Below are positions 1-5,570 of a stretch of DNA of 8,982 nucleotides, piece by piece. The stretch is taken from NCBI GenBank assembly GCA_017882945.1, contig JADGON010000217.1, positions 1-8,982 of the forward strand. The letters run 5' to 3'. A program made the position numbers and the translations under genes. Under the pieces are notes generated by a model. It was given only the letters and a program-made list of their open reading frames with translations, was not told where the DNA came from and made no database searches. Source of the DNA: Acidimicrobiia bacterium. GTDB lineage: Bacteria; Actinomycetota; Acidimicrobiia; IMCC26256; JAENVU01. The number at the start of each line of letters is the position of its first letter. Position 1 is the first letter of the stretch.

Positions 1-143
1 CCCATCAGCTCACCGAGTCCGGTCCGCTGACGGTGCGGCTCGGGAACCCGGGTGCCGTCGACGTCGCGATCAACAGCCAGCCGCTCGCGCTGCCCGTGCG
101 CACGGGCGCGGCCGTGGACCTCCAGCTGAACCCGGCAGCCTGA
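1..143 (+). CDS. C-terminal end of a RodZ-like DUF4115 protein (5' part outside the window)
   Basis: An open frame (codons from base 3) runs in from the left edge and stops at the TGA at 141-143, giving the last 46 residues of a protein. The visible part contains GPLTVRLGNPGAVDVAINSQ followed by a hydrophobic PLALPV stretch and VDLQLNPAA. This layout (a leading GPL/V-R-L-G-N-x-G-A-V-D-V-x-x-N-x-x-P-L core, then a short beta-strand tail) matches the C-terminal beta-domain (DUF4115) of RodZ-type proteins, which carry an N-terminal helix-turn-helix and a single transmembrane helix and act at the membrane in cell-shape control. Only the extracytoplasmic domain end is visible, so the helix-turn-helix and membrane segment cannot be confirmed. 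The assignment rests on motif resemblance over a short stretch. No recognised gene follows directly in the same operon. Confidence 0.6.
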   Translation, partial: HQLTESGPLTVRLGNPGAVDVAINSQPLALPVRTGAAVDLQLNPAA

Positions 144-154
144 GCCTTCAAGCG

Positions 155-172
155 CTCCCGTCGTTCGGGGAG
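155..172 (+). terminator. Weak hairpin after the RodZ-like gene
   Basis: CTCCC at 155-159 pairs with GGGAG at 168-172 around an 8-base loop, starting 12 bases after the stop of the RodZ-like gene. There is no T-tract. Factor-independent termination without a T-run occurs in high-GC Gram-positives, but a 5-bp stem in GC-rich DNA can arise by chance, so this is a weak call. Confidence 0.25.
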
Positions 173-189
173 ACGTCGTCGGACTTGGT

Positions 190-350
190 TCAGGCGGGGC
201 GCAGCGCGTGCAAGGTTCGGTCGCCGACGTCGAGAGACTCGCCGTGCATGACCCACCGGCACCTATCGAGTGGGAAGTCGAAGCAGTTCGTATGCCGTTC
301 CACCATCGCCCAGTTGCACACCAGCTGCGCGTTCGGGCACGCGGCCGTGT
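190..350 (-). pseudogene. Remnant of an MBL-fold metallo-hydrolase (internal fragment)
   Basis: On the minus strand, the frame ending at the TGA at 190-192 encodes a stretch that reads like the middle of a metallo-beta-lactamase-fold hydrolase. It contains ACPNAQLVCNWAMVERH, then FPLDRCRWVMHGESLDVGDR and TLHALRP before the stop. In the related families (MBL-fold hydrolases and diiron flavoprotein-like proteins) the order is a metal-binding H-x-H/D-x-D-H motif, then C/F-P-x-A-x-L-V and a G-D-R-T-L-x-x-x-R-P-P segment leading into the D-S-P-T-T region. Here the metal-binding motif is missing upstream and the protein stops exactly where R-P-P would continue. With only about 55 recognisable residues it cannot be a working enzyme, so it is called a decayed fragment. 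The right boundary is approximate. Similarity was judged by eye. Confidence 0.5.
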
Positions 351-354
351 GTGG

Positions 355-370
355 GGAGGTCGAGACCTCC
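355..370. repeat. Perfect short inverted repeat upstream of the BI-1 gene
   Basis: GGAGGT at 355-360 is the reverse complement of ACCTCC at 365-370, with a 4-base CGAG loop. The symmetry extends one more base pair into the loop, giving a 7-bp palindromic half-site. It lies just upstream of the predicted -35 region at 376-381 and 63 bases before the BI-1 start codon. It could be an operator for that gene or a terminator for transcripts from either side. The sequence does not decide between these. Confidence 0.35.
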
Positions 371-375
371 GCGCG

Positions 376-404
376 CCGACCGCGTGCTCGGGCCGTCATA
401 GGGT
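376..404 (+). promoter_or_regulatory. Predicted vegetative-type promoter for the BI-1 gene
   Basis: TAGGGT at 399-404 fits the actinobacterial -10 pattern TANNNT. Seventeen bases upstream is CCGACC (376-381), which shares only the GAC core with a TTGACA-type -35 box. Transcription would start near 411, giving a leader of about 22 bases that includes the GGAG at 423-426. The spacing is correct, but the -35 match is poor. Confidence 0.35.
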
Positions 405-432
405 GTCGCCCACCACGACCCTGGAGCGCGCG

Positions 433-1236
433 ATGTCCAACCCGGTGCTGAACGAGAAGCGGTTCACCGCGACGGCCGAGGAGCTCGAGCCGGGCTGGGC
501 CGCGCCGGGCCGGACCGCCACCGCAACGGTCCCGCCACCGCCGACCGCCGACCGCGGCACCGCGACCATGTCGGCGAACGGCACGTTCGCCAAGACCTTC
601 CTGCTCTGGCTCCTGCTCGTCGTCGGCGGGGCCTTCGGCTGGTCGCAGGTGAAGGTCGAGCCGGTTGGCACCACCTCGGTGCCGGGCTGGATCTTCATCC
701 CGCTGTTCGTGGCGCTCGGGTTCGCGATGGCCTGCATCTTCGCTCCCCGAACGGCCAGGTTCACGGCTCCGCTCTACGCCATCGCCGAAGGAGTGGTGCT
801 CGGCGCGGTCTCACGCGTCTACGAGCAGGAGTGGAGCGGGATCGTGCTCCAGGCCGTCCTCGCCACGCTCGCCGTGTTCGTGGTGTGCCTCGCCCTCTAC
901 GTCTCGGGGGCCGTGAAGGTGACGAACAAGTTCATCTTCGTGGTGATCGCGGCGACGGCAGGGATCTTCCTGCTGTACTTCGCGTCGTTCCTTCTCTCGG
1001 TGTTCGGCGTGGATCTCACGTTCTGGAACGAGCCCAGCGCGCTCGGCATCGGGATCAGTGTCGTCATCTGCTTTGTCGCCGCGCTCAATCTCTTCGTCGA
1101 CTTCGAGATGATCCGGCGCATGATCGTCGCGGGTGCGCCGAAGGGAATGGAGTGGTTTGGCGCGTTCGGCATCACGGTGACGATCGTCTGGCTCTACCTC
1201 GAAGTCCTCCGGCTGCTCTCGAAGCTGCGCAGCTGA
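433..1236 (+). CDS. Bax inhibitor-1/YccA family membrane protein
   Basis: Predicted 267-residue inner-membrane protein of the BI-1/YccA (TMBIM) family. Known members are seven-helix proteins; Bacillus YetJ is a pH-sensitive calcium leak channel, while E. coli YccA interacts with the FtsH protease. After a hydrophilic, Pro/Thr-rich N-terminus of about 50 residues, hydrophobic helices lie near residues 53-70, 84-104, 109-129, 137-157, 166-190, 203-225 and 241-260. Helix 6 ends in N-L-F-V-D-F-E (D223, E225) and helix 7 carries E257, roughly where YetJ has its Asp171/Asp195 latch, so the second acid would be Glu instead of Asp. The ATG at 433 was chosen because GGAG (423-426) lies 6 bases upstream and the protein then begins MSNPVLN, a common start in actinobacterial members. 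The frame is open further upstream to 208 but that part is not protein-like. Its 3' end faces the alpha/beta hydrolase gene. Confidence 0.88.
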   Translation: MSNPVLNEKRFTATAEELEPGWAAPGRTATATVPPPPTADRGTATMSANGTFAKTFLLWLLLVVGGAFGWSQVKVEPVGTTSVPGWIFIPLFVALGFAMACIFAPRTARFTAPLYAIAEGVVLGAVSRVYEQEWSGIVLQAVLATLAVFVVCLALYVSGAVKVTNKFIFVVIAATAGIFLLYFASFLLSVFGVDLTFWNEPSALGIGISVVICFVAALNLFVDFEMIRRMIVAGAPKGMEWFGAFGITVTIVWLYLEVLRLLSKLRS

Positions 1237-1269
1237 CCGACGCGGCGACGCCGGTACGCGGCGGGCCGC

Positions 1270-1998
1270 TCATTGGGGAACGGCGCGGCTGATCGCCAGC
1301 AGCAGCTGCGCGGTTTCCCGAGGTCGCTCGATCATCATGTCGTGACCGCAGGCCACCTGGTGCATCGCACACCCATCGGACCTGGCTCGCTGCAGGGACG
1401 TGTCGAGGCTCGCGAGCGGCGGGTCGGTGTGCTGCGCGTATGACCGCGGGATCGCCCCGAGCGCGGCTTCGTCGAACACCGTCCGATCGGTGCAGCACCG
1501 GAGCGGGAAGTCCGTGAGTCGCGGACCGACCCACGCGATCGAGTCCGGGTCCGTGAGACCCCATTGGGCGAGGAACGCGGGCGAAGCGGGCACGCGCCAC
1601 CCGTCGCCGTCGGCTGCTGCGAGCGCACGGTACCGCTCCGCGGTCGCGGGCGGTTCCACGTCCAGCAGGCACTCGCCGGATCGCGTCAAGAACGCGCCGA
1701 GGTACGCGACTGATGTCACGCGCGAGTTGGCCCGTTCGACGACGGGTCCGGCGAGCACGCCCGAGTAGCTGTGGAGGGCGAGGACCACGTCGCGCAGGTC
1801 CTCGAACCACAGCAGCTCCAGGAGGTCGTTCACGTGGGTGTCGATCCCGACATCGGGAGTGAGGAGGTGGCGCCGGTCGCCCTGGCCGGTCAGCGTCGGG
1901 GTGTGGACGGTGTGCCCCGCGGCCTCGAGCTGCTCGCGTACTGCACGCCAGCACCAGCCGCCGTGCATCGCTCCATGCACGAGCACGAACGTCGACAT
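1270..1998 (-). CDS. Alpha/beta-fold hydrolase (esterase-like) with an atypical nucleophile elbow
   Basis: Predicted 242-residue cytoplasmic alpha/beta hydrolase of the small plant-esterase/hydroxynitrile-lyase-like group (EstC-type). The N-terminus has the strand-plus-oxyanion segment FVLVHGAMHGGWCW (residues 4-17), then a G-H-T-V-H-T-P-T-L-T-G-Q-G-D stretch (28-41). The nucleophile elbow reads A-L-H-S-Y-S-G, putting the catalytic Ser at 77; the usual G-H-S-x-G has its first Gly replaced by Leu and its second by Ser. The histidine is in C-G-H-D (H219). D192, 27 residues earlier, is the best acid candidate. No signal peptide is seen, and length is normal for the family. The ATG at 1998 begins right at the first beta-strand; a GGTGAG motif lies about nine bases upstream. 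The gene is divergent from the solute-binding protein gene and convergent with BI-1, with only 33 bases between stops. Substrate is unknown. Confidence 0.85.
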   Translation of the reverse strand: MSTFVLVHGAMHGGWCWRAVREQLEAAGHTVHTPTLTGQGDRRHLLTPDVGIDTHVNDLLELLWFEDLRDVVLALHSYSGVLAGPVVERANSRVTSVAYLGAFLTRSGECLLDVEPPATAERYRALAAADGDGWRVPASPAFLAQWGLTDPDSIAWVGPRLTDFPLRCCTDRTVFDEAALGAIPRSYAQHTDPPLASLDTSLQRARSDGCAMHQVACGHDMMIERPRETAQLLLAISRAVPQ

Positions 1999-2024
1999 CC
2001 GCAGAGTCTCACCCCTCTCCGATG

Positions 2025-2075
2025 TTCACGGTCGGATTTCGCAGTCCCCCCGTCGGGACCGGATTTCGCCGTGAA
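2025..2075. repeat. Nested inverted/direct repeat element in the divergent intergenic region
   Basis: TTCACGG (2025-2031) is the exact reverse complement of CCGTGAA (2069-2075). Inside lie two identical 10-base direct repeats, CGGATTTCGC, at 2033-2042 and 2060-2069 (27 bases start to start). Between them GTCCC (2044-2048) pairs with GGGAC (2055-2059) around a 6-base loop. The element sits 27 bases upstream of the alpha/beta hydrolase start and about 70 bases upstream of the solute-binding protein start. It could be an operator region controlling both genes, or a structured leader of the minus-strand transcript. No known riboswitch or repressor site was recognised. Confidence 0.5.
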
Positions 2076-2131
2076 ACCGGGCTGGCCGGTGGCCGTCAGC
2101 GAGACCTGAGTCACTACAGCCGGCACCACCC

Positions 2132-2136
2132 GAGGA
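2132..2136 (+). promoter_or_regulatory. Ribosome binding site deciding between TTG and ATG starts of the solute-binding protein
   Basis: GAGGA lies 8 bases before the TTG at 2145 and 14 bases before the ATG at 2151. The normal spacing favours TTG. The GGGG directly before the ATG is too close to serve as a ribosome binding site. Confidence 0.45.
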
Positions 2137-2144
2137 CGAAGTAA

Positions 2145-3776
2145 TTGGGGATGCGATGCCGGAGGTTGACGTTCTCGGCGCTGGCCGCAGCGCTCGCCGT
2201 GAGCTTGGCGGCATGTGGCGGCAGTGGCGGTGGCAGTGGATCGAGCACTGCCGCGGGCCAGGGCGCACCCAAGTCGGGTGGCTCCGTCACGTACGCGCTC
2301 GACGGCAAGACCACGAACTTCTGCATTCCGAGCGCGCAGCTCGCGATCTCCGGAATCATGGTCGCCACGGCGGTCTACGACACGCTCATGGTCCCCACCC
2401 GGGACCCGCTGAAGTATGCGCCGTACCTCGCGAAGGATGTGCACCCGAACGCCACCTACGACCAATGGACGATCACGCTGCGCCCCGGGGTCCGGTTCCA
2501 GGACGGAACGCCCGTCAACTCGGCTGCGGTGAAGCAGAACATCGATGCCTGGCGAAAAGGCACCGTGCTCCAGCTCATGTACGCCAACATCGCCGATGTG
2601 ACGGCTCCGGACGACGCGACCGTCGTCGTCTCGATGAAGTCGCCGTGGGTGTCGTTCCCGGCATGGCTCTGGAACATCGGTCGGGTCGGCATCGCGGCGC
2701 CGGCGCAGCTCGACGCGGGCGAAGCGTGCGCGACGAAGATGATCGGCTCGGGGCCGTTCAAGGTGACCCACTTCGACCCGTCGACCGGTGATGTCGCGAC
2801 GGAGAAGAACCCGGACTACTGGCGCACGGGCTACCCGTACCTGGACCAGCTCAACTTCAAGATCTCCGAAGGCACGGACAACCGCCTCAACGGGCTGCAG
2901 GGTGGGCAGTTCGACATCATGCTCGACTCGAGCGGAGCCAGCTTCGAGACGGTGAAGAGTCTGCCCGGCCTCACGTACCAGCTCTCACCCCCGGGGCGCC
3001 GGGAGCTCGGCATGGTGCTCCTCAACGTCACCCGGCCACCGCTCGACGACATCACCGTGCGCAGGGCGATCGCGCAGGGAACGGACCGCGAGGCGCTGAA
3101 CGCGATCGCGAACAAGGGCAGCTTCACCCTCACGGAACAAGTCGTCGACCGGGACATCATGGGGTACCTGCGCGACCCCGGCTTCCCGAAGTACGACCCG
3201 AAGGCGGCCAAGAAGGCGGTCAACGCCTGGAAGCAGGCCCACGACGGCAGGTCCCCGACGTTCAGCCTCCAGTCGCCCGCCGACGAGATGAACAAGGCGC
3301 TGGCCCAAGAGGTCAAGCGTCAGATGGCCGAGATCGGCGTCACCGTGAACCTCCCCGCCCCGGTGGACCAGGCCACGATCATCAACCAGGCGATCGGCAA
3401 CCAGGTGGACGCGTTCTTGTGGCGCAACTACGCCGGCGGCGACCCCGACACCTTGTACCCGTGGTTCAAGAGCGGATCGCTGGTCAACTTCAACAAGATC
3501 GACGACCCGATGGTGGATGCGGCGCTCGTGGCCGGCCGGGCCGAGCCCGATGCGGCCAAGCGCACCAGGATCTACGAAGGCTTGAACCGGCGCCTCTCGA
3601 CGCAGGCCTACAACCTCTACACGTGGTACGTGAACTGGTACATCGCCGAGCAGAGCGACGTGAAGGGGATCCTCGGGCCGAACCTCCCCGACGCCGCGGG
3701 CAAGCCCGGGCCCGAGAAGCCCGTGGAGGTGCTGGCCGGCTACCACCAGCTCCTGGGGATCTGGGTCGACCGCTAG
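2145..3776 (+). CDS. Family 5 (peptide/opine-type) ABC solute-binding lipoprotein
   Basis: Predicted 543-residue substrate-binding lipoprotein of the DppA/OppA family (SBP_bac_5), which delivers peptides, nickel or other solutes to an ABC importer from the outer face of the membrane. The N-terminus has the positive R-C-R-R run, a hydrophobic core and the lipobox L-A-A-C (Cys24), then a Gly/Ser-rich linker. Family landmarks are the Y-D-T-L segment (78-81), LRPGVRFQDGTPV (112-124), G-S-G-P-F-K-V (201-207) and K-N-P-D-Y-W (221-226), followed by the usual Y-L-D-Q-L. Length is typical. Two starts compete: TTG at 2145, with GAGGA (2132-2136) 8 bases upstream, and ATG at 2151, only 14 bases from that motif. 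Both give the same mature lipoprotein. No permease or ATPase gene is adjacent, so it is an orphan here. Substrate cannot be told. Confidence 0.93.
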   Translation: MGMRCRRLTFSALAAALAVSLAACGGSGGGSGSSTAAGQGAPKSGGSVTYALDGKTTNFCIPSAQLAISGIMVATAVYDTLMVPTRDPLKYAPYLAKDVHPNATYDQWTITLRPGVRFQDGTPVNSAAVKQNIDAWRKGTVLQLMYANIADVTAPDDATVVVSMKSPWVSFPAWLWNIGRVGIAAPAQLDAGEACATKMIGSGPFKVTHFDPSTGDVATEKNPDYWRTGYPYLDQLNFKISEGTDNRLNGLQGGQFDIMLDSSGASFETVKSLPGLTYQLSPPGRRELGMVLLNVTRPPLDDITVRRAIAQGTDREALNAIANKGSFTLTEQVVDRDIMGYLRDPGFPKYDPKAAKKAVNAWKQAHDGRSPTFSLQSPADEMNKALAQEVKRQMAEIGVTVNLPAPVDQATIINQAIGNQVDAFLWRNYAGGDPDTLYPWFKSGSLVNFNKIDDPMVDAALVAGRAEPDAAKRTRIYEGLNRRLSTQAYNLYTWYVNWYIAEQSDVKGILGPNLPDAAGKPGPEKPVEVLAGYHQLLGIWVDR

Positions 3777-3788
3777 ACGACCCGAGGC

Positions 3789-3807
3789 GTCGAGCTCGTC
3801 GCTCGAC
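3789..3807. terminator. Hairpin between the convergent solute-binding protein and beta-propeller genes
   Basis: GTCGAG (3789-3794) pairs with CTCGAC (3802-3807) around a 7-base loop, starting 13 bases after the solute-binding protein stop, in the 90-base gap between two convergent genes. No T-tract follows on either strand. Its position suits a bidirectional terminator, but the stem is short. Confidence 0.35.
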
Positions 3808-3866
3808 CACGCGCGCGTTCTGAACGCCGTGCCGACTCCCTGATCGAGCGGCACCGATTGCGAGCC

Positions 3867-5066
3867 TCAGGGCTGGGGCGACACGGCGTAGAGATGCGTC
3901 GCCGCGACGGCGAAGATGCGGCCGTTCGCGGGTGTGGTGCGGATCAGGTCCTCGTTGACGGCGTCGCGGACCGCGCCGACCCGCACACCGTCGGACAGCC
4001 GTCGGATGTCGCCCTCGCTGGAGACCACGAGTGCACCGGCGACCTCTGCGCCGGAGCCGGTCTGGAACGTGGTCCACTTCACTGCGCCCGTCATGGGGTC
4101 GCGAGCTTCGAGGGTCGCGTCGCGCGGGTTGTTGGTGAGCACCGCGTCCGGAGCCACCGCCTGCTCGAACAAGCCACCGGACCAGGCGAGCGCGCCGGTG
4201 TCGGGATGCACCGCGAATCCACCCACGCTCCCCAGACGTCCGAACGCCGTGAACCAGGTTCCGTACACGAGCCCGTTCGCCGCGGCGATCGACTGGACCG
4301 GCGTCGGATCCGGGATCAGCGCGGCCGAGCGCGCCGCACCGTCGGACACCGCGTACCCCTTGAGCAGGCTGAGGCCCTGACCGTTCGAGAGCGCCAGCCC
4401 GGTCGCGACGTAGAGGGTCTGCCCCGGCACCGTGGCCAGGTTCGACCCCTCGAAGACGCGACCGCCCGGGACGACCGACCACACGCGCTGGCCCAGTGCG
4501 TCGAAGGCCGACACCTGGCTTGCGTCCGAGGCGGTGGCGCTGACGAACACCTGAGCACCGTCCACGATCGGGAGCCCGAGGACGACGGGTCCGCTCCCGG
4601 GCGCGGGCGGAACGACCTGCCATCGCGTCTTTCCAGTCGCGGCATCGAGGGCGACGAGCTGGTCCGAGCCCGAGGTGGGGCGAAGGCTCAGGTAGACCAG
4701 TCCGTTCGCCACCGCCGCCAGGACATCTCCGGGTCTGCTCGTCCCGAGGGGGACCGACCATCTCGGCGTCCCGTTCGTCGCGTCGAACGCACGCAGCGTC
4801 AACGGGAAGGGTGCCTCCCCGGCGTAGCCGTCGACGGCGTAGACCGTTCCCATCGCCACGAGTGGCCGGCTCGGCCAGCACGCACACTCGACCGACCAGT
4901 CAGCGGCCAGGTGTGCAACTGACGTCTCGGTGAGCGCGGGCTCGATGGGGTCGTAGCTCGTGCCCGCGGGGCCGAATCCGAGCTGCGCCCAGTCGCAGCC
5001 GGTCAGCAGGAGAGCCGAGGCGACGACCGCGACCACCACACGTGCGCACCGGCGAGGCTTGACCAC
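3867..5066 (-). CDS. PQQ-like beta-propeller lipoprotein
   Basis: Predicted 399-residue lipoprotein with a PQQ-binding-like (quinoprotein alcohol dehydrogenase-like) beta-propeller. A signal peptide (K-P-R-R, hydrophobic residues 8-22) ends in the lipobox L-T-G-C (Cys24), so the protein should be anchored outside the membrane. The mature start F-G-P-A-G-T-S-Y-D-P-x-E-P is typical of actinobacterial secreted members. Propeller repeats of the A-x-D-x-x-T-G-x-x-x-W type are seen near residues 93-107, 139-152, 187-199, 284-296 and 321-333. No catalytic dehydrogenase domain or haem motif is present, so a binding or scaffold role is more likely than an enzyme role. The GTG at 5066 was chosen because GGAGG (5072-5076) lies 5 bases upstream and a lipoprotein signal follows at once. 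The same frame stays open for 122 more codons to an ATG at 5432; this is treated separately. Ligand unknown. Confidence 0.87.
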   Translation of the reverse strand: MVKPRRCARVVVAVVASALLLTGCDWAQLGFGPAGTSYDPIEPALTETSVAHLAADWSVECACWPSRPLVAMGTVYAVDGYAGEAPFPLTLRAFDATNGTPRWSVPLGTSRPGDVLAAVANGLVYLSLRPTSGSDQLVALDAATGKTRWQVVPPAPGSGPVVLGLPIVDGAQVFVSATASDASQVSAFDALGQRVWSVVPGGRVFEGSNLATVPGQTLYVATGLALSNGQGLSLLKGYAVSDGAARSAALIPDPTPVQSIAAANGLVYGTWFTAFGRLGSVGGFAVHPDTGALAWSGGLFEQAVAPDAVLTNNPRDATLEARDPMTGAVKWTTFQTGSGAEVAGALVVSSEGDIRRLSDGVRVGAVRDAVNEDLIRTTPANGRIFAVAATHLYAVSPQP

Positions 5067-5071
5067 CGCGG

Positions 5072-5076
5072 CCTCC
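5072..5076 (-). promoter_or_regulatory. Strong ribosome binding site fixing the GTG start of the beta-propeller lipoprotein
   Basis: On the minus strand GGAGG is followed by a 5-base spacer and then GTG (5066). This is the main reason for placing the start here and not at one of the upstream in-frame starts. Confidence 0.65.
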
Positions 5077-5318
5077 GTTCGTCGCCCGGATCGGCAGCCC
5101 CTACGCGGCACCGGAACGCAGGCGTCGGAGGGCTCAGTCTCGCACAGCGGCGCCGACGCAATCCAGGGTGGGGGATCCGGCCCGTGGTGCAGCGTCGCGA
5201 TGCCGCGAGCCGTGACGTCCGGCACACCACCCGAGATTCGTGAACCCGCTTCGACCTCTCGGCCGTAGTGATGAACGACCAGTCGCACCGCTGCGGGCGA
5301 CGAGCGAGAGGACACCAG
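5077..5318. other. Divergent intergenic region between the beta-propeller and GNAT transcription units
   Basis: This 242-base stretch separates the start of the minus-strand lipoprotein from the start of the plus-strand small ORF, so it must hold promoters for both if those starts are right. I found no convincing -35/-10 pair. The minus strand is open throughout, in frame with the lipoprotein, with about three quarters G/C at third positions by hand count, which is lower than expected for genes of this genome. Confidence 0.4.
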
Positions 5319-5570
5319 ATGTACAACGACGATGTTCCGCGCGCGGTCCTCGCCGAGCGTGGGCGCGACCGAGACTCCTCCATTCACGTGAACGCCAAGC
5401 TCGACCGCGGTGGCCGACGCGGGTTCGCTCATGGTCTCCTCGCGCGGCTCCTCGGGCGCCGGTGGCGGTCCGGCGGGCAGGCGGGCATCACGGCTCCGGC
5501 GCGGATCGCCATCGAGATCGGGGACGGCCTCGGCAGTCCGCCGGCCGAGCTGCGGGCGAGCCAGCGGTGA
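5319..5570 (+). CDS. Possible small Arg/Gly-rich protein translationally coupled to the GNAT gene
   Basis: An 83-residue frame beginning MYNDDVPRAVLAERGRD, with a basic middle (LLARLLGRRWRSGG) and a more hydrophobic end (ARIAIEIGDGL). I do not recognise the family, and no function is proposed. Support for it being real: AGAGGA (5307-5312) sits 6 bases before the ATG; the stop TGA overlaps the GTG start of the acetyltransferase gene in a GTGA junction; and third-position G/C is about 93% in codons after 5432 by hand count. Evidence against: the first 38 codons show only about 76% third-position G/C, the same as the opposing minus frame, and no conserved domain is evident. An earlier in-frame ATG at 5271 (with GTG at 5268) lacks a ribosome binding site. 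Confidence 0.45.
   Translation: MYNDDVPRAVLAERGRDRDSSIHVNAKLDRGGRRGFAHGLLARLLGRRWRSGGQAGITAPARIAIEIGDGLGSPPAELRASQR

Larger units (their letters stand above)
144..432. other. Gene-poor interval between the RodZ-like gene and the BI-1 gene
   Basis: This 289-base interval has no intact gene that I can support. It holds the weak hairpin at 155-172, the minus-strand MBL-hydrolase remnant (190 to about 350), a perfect hairpin at 355-370 and a predicted promoter at 376-404. Open frames exist on both strands, but apart from the remnant their products are Arg/Pro/Ser-rich and look like GC-driven chance frames. Confidence 0.6.

Noticed and set aside
208..432. N-terminal extension of the BI-1 protein back to 208
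   Set aside because: The extension is not protein-like, overlaps the MBL remnant on the other strand, and the ATG at 433 has a well-spaced GGAG.
1238..1269. GC-rich hairpins between the convergent BI-1 and hydrolase genes as a terminator
   Set aside because: The stems are only 4-5 bp with loops of one to four bases and no T-tract; not distinguishable from background in this GC-rich DNA.
1890..2771. 293-codon minus-strand open frame across the divergent region and the start of the solute-binding protein gene
   Set aside because: Its product is Arg/His/Asp-rich without any domain and it lies antisense to a clearly recognised gene; a chance frame in high-GC DNA.
2985..3854. 289-codon minus-strand open frame
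   Set aside because: Antisense to the solute-binding protein gene, with composition mirroring that gene; no recognisable motif or signal.
3490..4887. 465-codon minus-strand open frame overlapping the beta-propeller lipoprotein in another frame
   Set aside because: Arg/Gly/Pro-rich throughout, whereas the overlapping frame has a lipobox and propeller repeats.
3858..4922. 354-codon plus-strand open frame antisense to the beta-propeller lipoprotein
   Set aside because: No domain, very rich in Arg and His, and explained by the codon bias of the real minus-strand gene.
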